Assembly (NCBI GenBank): GCA_016758965.1
Contig: JAEPRB010000020.1
Location: forward strand, 62,001-126,000
Reading direction: 5' to 3'
Origin: Circinella minor
Lineage: Eukaryota > Mucoromycota > Mucoromycetes > Mucorales > Lichtheimiaceae
Length of the DNA stretch: 64,000 nt
Shown: positions 50,001 to 63,900 of the stretch, in pieces
Layout of the letters: every line of letters starts with the position of its first letter
Numbering within the stretch: the stretch's first letter is position 1
Program-made: the position numbers and the translations under genes
Notes under the pieces: generated by a model
The model's input: the letters and a program-made list of their open reading frames with translations, nothing else
Databases searched by the model: none
Told to the model about the DNA's origin: nothing

Positions 50001-53000
50001 TATTTCTATTTATTTTTTTCGGTTTGTGTTTAATGAAGATGTAAAGAATGACACGATTAATCGAATATCAAAAGTTCTGATTTTGGTAATGATACATGCT
50101 AACCTTTTATTAATAACTTCAATTTTTTACAACACCATTCAAAAAAAAAATATTCATGGGAAATAGTAATTCCTGGATATTGAACCTTAACTATTTTCAT
50201 TTTTGTCATTAATATTTTTTCAATATATGAAATATTGGGGGGTTTTTTTTAAAAAAAAAAAACATATTAATACTAAATGAATGTATATAAGTTCAACGAT
50301 TAAAAGACTCGTGAGCTTTTTACTATCATACTGTATATAGTCTATTTAAAAAAACGTGTTTGTTATTAAACTCTTTGACTTTTTTCCTTGTTAGAGATAT
50401 ATCACATTCCAATAACACATATCTTTTCCCATAACAAAGGGTCGAATAGAACAAGAAAAATGAGCGATTATTTGCAAAACACTGTTGAAGTTATTTAAAT
50501 ATATATTCCTAACTGGCGGACGAGTGATTATTAGCATAGCTATTAAGGCTCGTGGCGACATTCTCTGTGGGATAGAAGTTTATTCAATTTTATAAGTCCA
50601 ATCATTTTAATCTAACGAGACCCAATCGAAATACTATAAAATAAAAAAATAGAAGCAAGTTAGCAATTGAGCTAATAACATAACACGAATAACTTACAAA
50701 GTAGTAATCTCCCAATTCACAATTATCTCAATACACATTAACTTACTTTAAGCAAATTGAAACGAACCCGTTAGGTGAATATTTTGACATGTGCGTGAAA
50801 AAAAAAAGAAACTAGACTTTAATAAAAAATATTGCTTTCTTATTTAAATAGTTGATAGTCTAAAATAAAATTACAATGCTTACCAAGTAAAACAGCTCAA
50901 TGCTTCTTCTCTTTCAGGCAAAACAACATGAATTTAGTATTTGATTTTATTTTCTTTATGTACAAAAATGTAAATGTCGCTGATAGTAACTGTTCGATGA
51001 TCATGATATCTTTACCATGACAACGAGTTCGCAGTAGCTGTTTAATATACTGGCGTCCACGTGATTAATTGTTAATTACAACAGAGTGCAACAAATAAAA
51101 GTTAAATCTACACGTTGTAAATATTGGTTTAATGCATCTACCAAGATCATACATACTAATACATAGTTTTGTCATTTCAGTTGAGAGCAATACAGTCCCG
51201 GGGTTATAAAATAGACATTACTACACACATAACATTCAAATGATGTTACTGTAGAATGATATTATCACTCGTACGAGGAGATGTTTTATGAGCTATTACT
51301 ATACTGTTAACAGATCATAGACTTTCTAAATAAAAGAACAAATTAATGTCTCACATAAACAGAACACATTTAATATTTGCCATGTTTTGGGACCACACTT
51401 GCTGCCGCGGACTGGAAGAGACAGCTTGAATTATGCAGCAGTGAAAAAAGTTATAATATTAAAACTTAGCATACCCGCCATTAGACGATTGTTACGATGG
51501 ATAATACACGATGACATGAGCAACTACTACCAGCACCGTGTCATTCAATTAGAAATCTCGGATTATTCTAGCCAATCCACGTTAACATCCATCAATATTA
51601 TAAAAGTACCACCAGTAAAACTGGTACATCAATGTGATCGTTCCGCACTGAGATAGGATACACTTGAGGTCAAAAAACTTGTCAATAAATGAAATACGTA
51701 TATAAATCAATATTTTAGCTAAACCCAAACGTGCAATACATTCACAAAGTAGTGGTTTTTAACCAAATAAGATTCCGCCAACATATCCGACACCAAATGT
51801 AACTAGATCCCATAAATCAGTTGCACAACGTTACCAAGTTATTCAACAAGTCGCATTATATAAATTTATACTTTTGGTAGACAATATCTCGTTCTTGCGC
51901 AACAGAATTATACGGTCAAGAATTTACAGGTTTCTGGAATCCTACTTTTCATGTACTTTCCCTGTTGATTGATTACAGTTTCAACTTCCACAAAACGCAA
52001 CTACATTTAACCAAAAAATAAGAACACAGCTATCATATAACCATATATACAATTTGCAGCCTACTAAGATACAAGTCTTATTGGATAACAATGCTATTTG
52101 ATAAAAGAAAGTAATCGGTCTTATTTTTTACTCGAAATCTTTTAGAATATTAATCTCATACCAATTTCGACATGTTGCAAATTGAAGAAACAATTCATTT
52201 TCAATATGTATCAGCTACAAATCAATGGGGTTCCATATGATCACACAGCGGAGAAGCTTTTACGTATACCACTATGTTTTATAACAGTACCATTTATTCC
52301 TAGTCTAGATATTGATACATTTATGTTTATTTAAAATATAAAATCAGTTCAGTACCATTTAGGTGGATCTTCATCTATGAGTTCAATGAGAAACAAATCA
52401 AATACTCACATTGTTCGTTTAATCTTGACAAAACAAAGAAGAATATATCTAAAAAGAACTCAAGCGCTTACGTAAATGATGACAAATGTATTGTGTATAA
52501 AATGATATTAGTAAATAAGCTCAAATTCATGTAGAATATATCTGTCGTTAAAAGTATTTATTCTATAATTTTTATATTTAACTAGTCTTCTGATAGTATT
52601 TTCTCGATCACTGGCACCTGTCATAAAGCCTTCAAAGAATGATATTACTGTTATTACATTATATAAAAGATAATTATTAATTACGTACCAGTTCATCATG
52701 CCCATTTACAGTAAAATGAAACCTTTAGCCTTCCACTAACTAAGACTTTTTGACATCTTTAGCCTTGCAATGTTGCATAACATAAAAAAAAAACAAATAA
52801 GTACAGCAGTGATAAAGTCAGCTTCATATATATAAATAGATGTTATAGAAGACTATCGTTTATAAACGGTCAGTGGAATCACATATTCTACTAAACCTCT
52901 TCTTGACATGCTAGCTAAGTGATAAAGCTTTACACTTTATAAAGTGGGAGTATTATACTTCTATTATCCAAAAACATACATATACTCTATCATCAGCTAT

Positions 53001-53798
53001 GTACAATTACCAATTTTTAGATCAAATGATCAAAATAACGGAGATGAATATTGAAGTACCAAATGTATTAGGTAATTGCACTAGTAGTGTTTTTGCTGTA
53101 TTAGAGCAGTCGTACAAATAAGAACAAGGTTTTCTTAAGTTGCAGAATGATTTAGTAAATATTACCAAGAGATATTATCAAGATATCAAAGAGATCGGGT
53201 ACTTTGGGAAAAATGGGAGAGATTAAGTAATTGAAAATATCTTTTACCGTTTTGTTGACAACTACGTAATACTTTTCGATTCATTACTATTATTATACAT
53301 GGGCTCTTGCAACAACATTTAAGCAACACATTCAGTAAAAAAAATGTATATTACTGTTGTGTTAATAGATTATCATCTTTCATTTTCAAGCTTATCGAAT
53401 AAATGAATAAAACCCTCTTAACGAGCAATCTTGCAGGTACCAAATTATAAAACTGTCGAATATGCACTTAGCCACAAGCTGATCTGTGTGTAACTTCTCA
53501 TACCTACGCCACATTTCAAAATAGATTCTGGTTTATCCCAGGTTACTCTTTTTTTTTTTTTCTTTAAGAAAAAAAGCTATATGTCTATAATTATAACAAA
53601 AACTATAAAAGTATGTGTATATCACTTTATATTATTGTTATTATCCATATTAGTAATACATTTACAAAATAAAATTTATAAATAAATTTATGAGGGTGAG
53701 TGGTATTCAAAATACATTATTTAAATAAGGAGGCTGTACAAAATTTTCTTTTTTTAGAAAGAGTAAATAGAAGTTGAAAAGTCTTTTTTTTTTCAACC
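47070..53798. other. 6.7 kb gene desert
   Basis: No intact gene is found. The first kilobase carries the transporter promoter. Small open frames (for example 49,589-49,864 +, 51,387-51,656 +, 49,036-49,287 -) show no family I recognise and no clear splice partners. Around 53,000-53,270 on the plus strand an almost open reading (NIEVPNVLGNC..., one stop, then QGFLKLQNDLVNITKRYYQD) looks like a decayed coding exon. The region may be an erased mobile-element cluster. Confidence 0.6.
52998..53225 (+). pseudogene. Possible decayed coding fragment, unassigned
   Basis: Starting at an ATG near 52,999 a frame reads about 40 residues (MYNYQFLDQMIKITEMNIEV onward) to a TAA near 53,120, then continues open with QGFLKLQNDLVNITKRYYQD until a second stop after GKNGRD. 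Composition is more protein-like than the surroundings, but I recognise no family. It may be chance. Confidence 0.2.
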
Positions 53799-55192
53799 TT
53801 AGTCGCGATAATGAGGTATATCAAGACCAACATCATTTTCTCTAGTATTTGGTCGTCTAGCAACGTTTGGTTGCTCATTCATTAATGGTTGTTGTTGTTG
53901 TTGTTGCTGCTGCCCTCCTACTCCTAACCCTGTCCCTGTTGGCGCTGGTCCGCCGTTTCGATAGGCTTCGACAGCTGTATCATAAGTAAATAAAGGTGCA
54001 CTGCTTGTATTGGTATTACTACTACTTGACCATCCATATTCACCATTATTACTCGACATTAATGAATGCCTATAGGGATCACCATAGAAATCATCATCAT
54101 AAGAATTACCCGTCTCCATAGGTGATGATAATCGGCGTTGTTGCTGTTGAAGTTGCTCAATCCGCTCGCGTTTTTTCTTTCGGCGCATGAAAAACGCAAT
54201 GGCTGCAATCGCGAGACCAAGACCTGCAACTCCTCCTATGACACCACCAATAATAGCTTTCGTGTTTGGCGAACCTTGTTCAATGGCATCTACCTCAGGC
54301 AGTGTCGGAACGACCGTTCTAAAGATAAAAGTTCAAAGAATAAAAGTTCGTATATATTTAAGAACATTTTTATGAAGATAAGAGATAAAGGATAAAATGT
54401 TTGAATAAATAATAATAATAATAAAAAAGTATCATACACTTGAGAAATAAAAGTTGTGGTTGTTATGGTTTCGCCATTAGTTATTATGACAGTTTCTGAT
54501 GGTACGAGAACAGTAGTCGTGGTAAAGCTTTGTGTTGTTGGGGCTGATGTTGGCTCTGGAGTAGGCTCGTTTACAGTGCTCGTCGGTATTGGATCACTGG
54601 TAGTAGTGATGGTTGGAGGTATATCGGTCGTTGTTGGTGTATCTGTAGGTGGTTGTGTCGTTGTTGAAGGAGAAGGAATATCAGAAGTAGTAGTTGGATC
54701 TACTGTAGCTGTAGGAATTTGTGAAGTAGAAGCATCCTCTGTTGTACTTACAGTTGGGGTTGGATCGGGTGATGTTGTGTCAGGAACAGAAGTGGTAGTC
54801 GGTTCAGGTTCCGAAGTCGTCGCAGGTGGTGATGATATTTCTGATTCTGTAGTGGATGGATTAGGTGGAGAAGACGATGTACTTTCGCCAGGGGCTGATG
54901 TAGTTTCGTCAGGAGGGGGTGCCGTTGTTGTTGGTTCAGTAGAAGGTTCATTATTACTCGAAGTTGGGTCATTAGTTTCTTGTGTTGTTGTTGGTTCAGT
55001 AGAAGGATCATCTTTGCTTGAACTAGGGTTATCAGGTTCTCGTGTTGTTGTTGGTTGATCATCTGGAGACGAGTCTGTCGGAGATGGTCCCGGTGTCTCT
55101 GTAATGGATGGTTCTTCTTCAGCAGATGACATATTAAATAATAAATTATAGTAAAAAAGAGTATTAAGTAAATAAACAAAAAGAATTATCAA
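53799..55192 (-). CDS. Mucin-like single-pass cell-surface protein
   Basis: A 424-residue type I membrane protein, like fungal cell-wall stress sensors in layout but without a recognised sensor domain. Exons: 55192-54438, 54318-53799. With the start at 55192 the N-terminus MIILFVYLLNTLFYYNLLFN is a signal peptide or anchor; the later Met (55132, MSSAEEEPS) would leave none, so I prefer 55192. Residues about 25-250 are Ser/Thr/Pro/Glu-rich with imperfect repeats (EPTTTQETND, EPSTEPTTT) that should be O-mannosylated. A transmembrane helix follows (AIIGGVIGGVAGLGLAIAAI), then MRRKKRER as a stop-transfer signal, and a Gln-rich cytosolic tail of about 125 residues with YDDDFYGDPY. Splicing CAAGT|GTATGA is needed to keep frame into the membrane segment. 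Confidence 0.8.
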
Positions 55193-55619
55193 ACACTGTT
55201 AAAAATAAGTAAAAAAAAAGCGAAAGAAATGGAAAAAAAAGAGAGAGAGAGAGAGAGATTGCGCAAAGAGAAACAAACAAAAGAAAAAAAAAAGTTAAAA
55301 AAAGAGGCGTAGCTTCTATAACAAATAACCGATACAAAGAGAGAAAACATATGCTTTTTATCTTTCTGTGTTTTGAGTTTTATGTGTGTATTGTATACAA
55401 TCACCCATCTGACTTTGACGCCAAAAATAACTTTTTTTTTTTTACTTTATTTTGTTTACAAGTTCTTGGGGATTTGAAAAAAAAAGAAGACTTTTTATTT
55501 TGTAAAATGTGAGTTGTGGGAGTGTGTGCGTGTGTATATAAGTGAATTATGGTAGTTGATGTTTGTTGCTTGTGTCGTCGTGAAATCATATATTTATATA
55601 AATAAAATATATAAAATGT

Positions 55620-56870
<1,251 letters not shown>

Positions 56871-57661
56871 TATGAATGGGATCTTTGTATATAAAGAGTA
56901 GGGAGGGTTAGTTGGTAATGGGGAAAGAAGGCACAAAGAAAAATCTCCAATAGTTTGGACCCGCTTTGCTGTTTTTTTTTTTTTTCTTTTTCTTTAGTTA
57001 TTTTTTGTTCACTCACCAGCCTGTTTCTGCCGAGATTAAAAAACTGTGACGTAACAAATGGTCAGTCGGCGGAAAACCAAAAGAATTAAAATCGTTGTCT
57101 ATGACAACAATTTGTTAGATAGTAAACCTGCTTTTCATTGGAAAATGTTTTGATACATTGTACTAGATTCAACTTTTATATTACGATAGGCATCTTATTT
57201 ATAGGTATAACTCCCAGGTTTCTACAGCCACTGAATTTAAATTAACGGTTTTTGGCGAGTAACGTAATAGCAGTTCAATGTAGCAATGGTCATTGAGAAA
57301 GACATATAGAACAATATTAAAACTTAATTTAAATCAATATATGATTTATAATTCTGTTAAATATCAAAACATGAATCTAACGCATTACTCTTTTATTTAT
57401 TTATTCATTTCATTTATACCAAAATTATATACATCCAACTTCGCTATTAACGACCCAGATTCCTCAGTTGCCTAGAAAAAAATGTCAAACCCAGGACACA
57501 GGATAGCATTTTATTTTATATGAGCTTTTTATAGTAATACTTTAATTTAAGCTATACTTCTTCAAAGTCTGTCACTGATAATGATCTATGATATTTGTAA
57601 ATAGTATTATGATTAAATTAATGAACTACTCTTCATGAGAAACAATAACGAAAAATTGAAA

Positions 57662-58567
57662 TTAAATTCTTTTTTTTTTGTCGCTTCAAACCAGAATATA
57701 CAAACGGCTTAATATAACTTTCGTCAGTACCACTAACTACAGTGATAAAGCTCAATGATACTCCATATTACGAATTTGAACACAATTTGGACGAGGATCA
57801 TAATCTTTACCATGAATAATCAAATGAGCCATTACAACAGTGTGATTGGCTGATTTTGTTAAGGAACAATCCATCGTTTGGATAATATGAGATGACCAGA
57901 TTAATTTGTTCTCTGGTGTATATAGCTGATGTAGATTTCAAACCTTGAACTTCCGAGCATTGACTCAATTATGTATTATCATTATGTGAAAAGAAATTGC
58001 ATCATATAAATGCTATGAATTATTACTCTGTTACTTTATCTTGTATTAATATTATAATTTAGTACCTATGACATAAATATTATAAACTAAATATACCTCA
58101 GTTGAGCATAGTAACCAATAACTTCATTACTAATTCGCACACTCATAAAATAATTTTTGTTGTTCTTCATTAGATTGATTTTTTCTAAAAGTGGGAATAA
58201 ACATAAGATAATGCAAATTACACTATTGATGTTATTATTGCAATTATATATATATTTAAAAAGACAAAGAAATCGTTTAGATTTTACGTATCTTTTATTA
58301 CCATCGCATCAAAAATATGTGTGTTTATAAATCTACTAAAGGAAAAACAAAAGCTAAAACTAATATAAAAATCTTATTGGAGAAACCTGATCATACAAAA
58401 TATTAATAATCCATTTGTTTTCATCATCCCTGCTCTAATTCTCTAAAACAAGGGAAGTTACGTCTTTCTGCTCTTGGTGAGGTAGCACCATCTGTGATAG
58501 TAGGAGCTGTAACGAGAATTGTTTGCTGTGCAATGGATACTTTTGGCATTGTAATAATAGTTGTCAT
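57662..58567 (-). pseudogene. Decayed acyl-CoA oxidase copy with internal deletion
   Basis: Read on the minus strand this follows the intact oxidase gene piece by piece. A start (MTTIITMPK ... APTITDGATSPRAER) corresponds to exon 1; 58,441-58,379 gives DDENKWIINILYDQVSP against DDEDRHIVNFLYDQPSP; 58,222-58,097 gives NEVIGYYAQ against HEIIGCYAQ and ends at a GT donor; 57,968 onward gives TVVMAHLIIHGKDYDPRPNC against AVVMARLIIHSKDYGPHPFC. Just past IRNMEYH the sequence jumps to SYIKPFVYSGLKRQKKRI, the C-terminus, so the equivalent of most of the C-terminal half is gone. Frame breaks and in-frame stops occur throughout and the SKL signal is lost. Intron positions are retained, so it arose by DNA duplication, not from mRNA. 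Confidence 0.9.
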
Positions 58568-59314
58568 TGATTGTGCGAATAACCAACACTTTTCGCATAC
58601 TATTATTCTTTTTTCCAGTGGACTAAAAATGATAGGCTATTGGTTTTTTTTTTCACAAAAAAAAAGTAAAATAAATAGTGTTGGAATCGATACCATACGT
58701 CGAAATTTCAGGAGCAATACTAACCAAAGCGAGCACTAGTAAATAATAATCATTTTTATTGACAATAGTCGTGTTACAGTATGAGAATGAATATTGCTAA
58801 TGTTACTTTTTGGCAAAGCGATAGTTGATTATATTGGATGAAATTTCATTTAAACTGAGAGCTGATTATTTTTCATGCAAAAAAAAAAAACGTATGCTCC
58901 GATTCCCTCCAATTAAGATAATCCGATGTATGGACATACTCTTCAAATGACTATCAAAGACCATCTGTTGTGTCCTTTATGTCATAAGTATTTTTCTAGT
59001 TTAAATATAATATGTTCCTGCCCCTTAATATACCCGGGTCAGGTAATAGTCACGTATTGCGTACCCCCGTTTACTGTTCATTATTATCAAAACATTTCCT
59101 ATTCATCCATCTTAATGTTTGATGTAGTACAAATAATAATGTCTCAGATTTCATATTATAGCTTGATAATAATTATCCTTATTTTTATCATTCTTCCTCT
59201 TGACAAAACTGTTATATATGACGCTCTCCCAGTATATATTAATAGTAATAATATTGGTTCTTGTTGCAGATGAAAAATAATAATAATAGAAAAGGTAAAG
59301 AATATTGCTTTGTA

Positions 59315-59353
59315 TGTGTGTGTGTGTGTGTGAGTGTGAGTGTGAGTGTGTGT
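59315..59353. repeat. GT/GAGTGT microsatellite
   Basis: A run of GT dinucleotides passes into GTGAGT-type hexamers. It lies about 165 bp beyond the stop codon of the CDK gene. Confidence 0.9.
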
Positions 59354-59518
59354 GCAGATATGAATTGAGTGATTGGATTAAAAAATTAAAAAAAAGTGAG
59401 AAACAGAGAAAACAAACCAAAAATGAATAGAGAAAGACAGAATATAAAAAAAAAAGATAAAAAGGAGATTTACATGAAATGGAAAAAAAAATGGGAGAGA
59501 GAAAAAAAGGAAATATTT

Positions 59519-60439
59519 CTATTCAAACTGTTGTTGCATGTACCTGACTTCTTGGAAATATGGATGGTTCATTGCATCCTTTGCAGATATTCTCAATTGT
59601 GGCTGATATTGAAGCATACGCGACAATAAATCGCGGCCACATGCGTCGACATTTGGCAAGATGGTATTTATATGTTGGGGTGGATAAACAACTTGGTTGG
59701 GTTTATATTCAGGCAATTGAGAAACACCTGGCCAAGTTTGTTCAGTTGGGGTACCCATCATCCGAAAGATCTTTTGTAATTGATCTTCATTGGTCGTACC
59801 TGGAAACAAGGGTCTCCCTGTGTACATTTCTGCCATGATACATCCTGCAGACCAAATATCGATTGATGTTGAATACATCCTTGAACCTAATAAAACATCC
59901 GGTGCTCGATACCATAAAGTGACCACTTCATTTGAAAATGTATTCACAGGAATACCGAACGCACGTGCCAATCCAAAGTCCCCCAGTTTTAATTCAAGTC
60001 GTTTATTAATGAGTAAGTTTTGTGGTTTTAAATCACGATGGAGTACTCGGTTTTCGTGACAATAAGCAATTCCTTTTAAAAGTTGGTACATGAATGACTT
60101 GATGATGGTCGTTTCCAATGCTGTATGACCTGTACGCGCCGTGGCATCCATATATTTTTTCAAATCTTGATCCATGTATTCAAAGATTAAAATAAGTTTA
60201 GATTCAGTATGAATGACATCAATAAGTCGTACAATATTGGGATGCTTGAGTTCTTTCATAAGTGAGATTTCGCGAATAGCAGTGGAAGGGGCACCTTCTT
60301 CGGCATCCAAATGAATTTCCTTGAGCGCGACCATTTCGCCACTAAGTCGACTTTTGCCTTTGAAAACTGTTGCATAGGTACCTTCGCCTAGTTTTTCTAG
60401 TCGGGAGTAGCGTTGATCAGGAGTACCTGTAGTCGACAT
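59519..60439 (-). CDS. pho85: Cyclin-dependent kinase, PHO85/CDK5-like
   Basis: A 306-residue intronless CDK. PHO85-type kinases with their Pcl cyclins control phosphate and glycogen metabolism and cell polarity. The glycine loop is [11 protein letters not shown], the catalytic lysine is in MVALKEI, the cyclin-binding helix is [20 protein letters not shown] (PSTAIRE as in PHO85), the catalytic loop is [53 protein letters not shown]. The [11 protein letters not shown]...[11 protein letters not shown] activation segment, lacking a CDK1-type Thr, and the DLKKYMD motif separate it from CDK1. All catalytic residues are present. In a window where most genes carry many introns, its single exon is notable. 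It is divergent from the AGC kinase with 537 bp between. Confidence 0.95.
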   Translation of the reverse strand: MSTTGTPDQRYSRLEKLGEGTYATVFKGKSRLSGEMVALKEIHLDAEEGAPSTAIREISLMKELKHPNIVRLIDVIHTESKLILIFEYMDQDLKKYMDATARTGHTALETTIIKSFMYQLLKGIAYCHENRVLHRDLKPQNLLINKRLELKLGDFGLARAFGIPVNTFSNEVVTLWYRAPDVLLGSRMYSTSIDIWSAGCIMAEMYTGRPLFPGTTNEDQLQKIFRMMGTPTEQTWPGVSQLPEYKPNQVVYPPQHINTILPNVDACGRDLLSRMLQYQPQLRISAKDAMNHPYFQEVRYMQQQFE

Positions 60440-60976
60440 GAAATGTATAGGGTGTGTTTATGTAAAAAGTAGAGGAAAGAAAAGGCGGGTTTTAGTATGT
60501 AAAGAAACAAGAAAGGAAAAAAAAGAGGGGTAGGAGAGAGTACGTTTTGCTTTTTGTTGTTGTTATGGGTTTTTTTTTTGTTGTTACGTGTAAGAAAAAA
60601 GAGGCTGTTTTGTTTTGCTGCGCCTGTATGTATCTATATATGTGTGTGTGAGTGAGAGAGAGCATCGTGAAGTTTTTTTTTGCCTCAAGCACTATTATTG
60701 TCGTTGTTAGTTATTATTAGTATTACTTACTATATTTTCAGAACTTACAAAAAAAAAGTGAATCTGTTGTAAACATTCTCCTTCTTTTGGATAATAATCC
60801 CATCAAATATCCAAATACACGTTTTTTTCTCTCTCTCTTTTTTTCTTCTTCTCTTCTCTCTCTCTTTTGGTTTTCTTTTTTTTTAATTGGTTTTATTATT
60901 ATTTACTATTACTGCTACATACTACTTTTTTTTTTTTTTTACTTTTAGTTTATAAACAAAACTATATATATACCCT
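60440..60976. promoter_or_regulatory. Divergent promoter region, CDK / AGC kinase
   Basis: About 540 bp rich in pyrimidine tracts, with CTCTCTCT and T runs just upstream of the AGC kinase. Regulatory role is inferred from position. Confidence 0.4.
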
Positions 60977-63900
60977 ATGTTATCACCATGCATTACTCCG
61001 CCTAGCTCCGCGTCCCTTCAAGAGATCGTCCATTCTCAAACAGATTTATTATTAGACTGTCTTGTTGCTGTTTATGCTGATCTTTTCCCACAAAACAATG
61101 ATTCGTCACCATCGTCACAATGTACGTCACTTTTTATTATATCTTTACGCAGATTATCTATTAAAACTAGTAACCATTATTATTATTATTATAGATGAAT
61201 CACTTTATCAACATATAAAACAATTACGTATTAATAAGAACGATTTTGAACACATACGACCTCTTGCACGCGGTCAATTTGCTCAAGTATCCATTGTTCG
61301 ACATAAAAAAAATGGTCAAGTTTATGCCATGAAACAACTTCATAAAGCTCATGCTTTATCACATCACGAACGAACTTTCTGTATGGAAGAACGAAATGTA
61401 TTGGCAGTACAACATCAGCAACATGATAATGATGGTGATAATGATAAGCAAGAATCATTATCATCATGGATACCTAAACTTCATTGGGCGTTTCAAGACG
61501 ATGATTATTTATATTTAGTTATGGAATATGCAGGTGGCGGCGATTTATTCAGTGTTTTACTACGACAGAACAATGAATGTTTGACAGAAGAAGAAGCACG
61601 TTTTTATATTGCAGAAACCATAATCGCTGTGGATAGTTTACATCAAATGGGATATATTCATCGGGATATTAAACCTCAAAATATTTTGATTGATCATACA
61701 GGACACGTCAAAATAGCCGATTTTGGTTCTTGTATATCAATTAATAATGCAAAGGTAATTATATTTATAAGAATAAAATGAAAATACGTACAAAATAACA
61801 AATGGAAAGAATATGTAAGTGCTTATATGTGGCTATATAATAGAAATCGCCACCGACAGTAGCTGTTGGAACATGTGATTATGTTGCTCCTGAAATATTA
61901 CAAGCACAAGAGGGAAATTTGACGTATGGTACTGAAGTAGATTGGTGGTCTGTTGGCATTGTATTATATGAAGCCCTTCAAGTGTTTCCACCGTTTTATA
62001 GTAATGAGAGCCAAAAAGAAACCTACTTAAATATCTTGTTTCATGAGGTAATCTAAGCATATGATTTTAAATTACAGAGTTAGTTATAATTATTAATTCC
62101 CATGTTTAATGTTATGTAGTCTAAGCTTAAGTTTAATGAAGATTTCCCAATATCGGATGAATGCAAAGATTTGATTTGCAAGTAATTTCCTCTTTTATTT
62201 TTTATTTATTTTATACAAATATTTACAAACAAAAAACAACATTATCAAACAACAGCAATAATAATGTTGCTCAAACAAAAATATACATATATTTTTTATT
62301 TTTCTGATTTTGTTGTTGTATACAGATTACTATCGAAACGAGAAACTCGATTAGGTAAAAATGGCGTTCAAGAAATTCAACAACATCCATTTTTCAAAGG
62401 GATCGATTGGAAAAGTTTACGTAAATGTAAGAAATAATGATTAAATAACTGACATGGTGAAGCATCTTTGTTTTTTTATTAGTTAAAATAATAATAATAT
62501 TACTACTTTTTTTTTATATTTTGAATTATAGCAAAACCACCATTTCAGCCAGTTTTGTGTTCCCCAGATGATACATCCAATTTTTCGGATGCAAATGAAA
62601 GTAATGAAGAGCAAGAACCAAATGAACACTATACTTGGTCATCCTCTACATCTGCTTTGCATCAACAACGTTATATATCATTTATTGGATTTTCATTTTC
62701 TGGAATAAATAATATCATCCATCCTACTAGCACTACTATTACACAAACATCTTTATCACACCGACAACAGCAACAAAACGAAATACTTTTGCAACAATTA
62801 CGTGACGAAAATAAACGATTACTTGAACAAATTCGATCCAAAGCAACTGAAGATGAAAAACACACAAAAAAAACGGTCATTGTTGACGATTTACACGAAC
62901 GCATTGATGTCTTGACAAAAGAAAATACTCGATTAAAATCTACCTATGATGATACCCAACGAGAATTACAAAATGAAACAAATCAAAGACTAAATGGTGT
63001 TCAAGAGCTTACTCAAGCTCAACAACACATTGAACTCTTGATAAAAATATCCAAACAAGATAAAGAGGATATAGAAAAGTTATCAAAACAGCTCAATGAT
63101 GCACAACAACGAATCCAACGCTATGTTGAAATAGATCGAGGACAGAAAAAATCAAATCAAGCCAACGATGAACAACAACGGCAACAACTAAAAATTCAAG
63201 ATAATCGATTACAAAAATACGAAAAAAAACTTGAACAACTACGAAATCAAATGATGGAATTACAAAACGAACATGAAATTGAATTGGATGAAATGATTGA
63301 ACATTTGAAAGATGAGTTTAATCGAGTACGCGCAGAAGAAACTGTTCAATTACAAAATAAATATCAACAAGAACTGGAAGAATTTCGCGATCAATTACAA
63401 ATTCAGTACAAGAATGAATATGAACTTTTGAGTCAACAATTGAAAAATGATTATAACGACAAAATCAAGGGAAAAAAACATGATAACAACGGTAGCGATA
63501 GAGACGAGAACGACAGCTTATTAAAACAGCAACAACACCATGAAAAGCTGAGGATGCTACAGCAACAGAAAAAGTATGAAGAAGAAATTCAGCAGTTGCG
63601 TAACGAAAAGCAACAAGAGCTTGACTTTTTACATGTTGAAAATGCTCGGTTGCAAAAAGAAAAACAGGAACTACAACATCAACAAGAAAGAAATTCAGCA
63701 GCTTTACAAAAAGAAATCGAACAGCATTTATACGAAGCACAGTTGCTAAGGGAAGAAATTGTTCAACTAAAAGAACATCACCATAGCAATAGAAGCTACA
63801 ACAACGACAATACGAGTGGTATCCATGACAACAATAATGAAATAGTACCATCGATTGACAAAAGTATTAATATTTCCAATTACAAAAACAAAGAAAGTTA

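Larger units (their letters stand above)
56871..59518. other. 2.6 kb region between NDUFS7 and the CDK, with an oxidase relic
   Basis: Apart from the acyl-CoA oxidase pseudogene at 57,662-58,567 I see no gene. A GT/GAGT repeat lies near 59,315-59,353, close to the 3' end of the CDK gene. An open frame at 58,926-59,273 (+) has no family resemblance. Confidence 0.65.

Noticed and set aside
51387..51656. 89-residue open frame (+)
   Set aside because: Normal-looking composition but no recognisable domain, no nearby exons, and it lies in decayed intergenic DNA.
54456..55058. 200-residue Val/Gly/Ser-rich open frame (+)
   Set aside because: Antisense shadow of the mucin-like repeat region.
58926..59273. 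115-residue open frame (+) with CPLC-like cysteines
   Set aside because: CPLCHKYF hints at a zinc finger, but the rest is hydrophobic and unrelated, with no partner cysteines.
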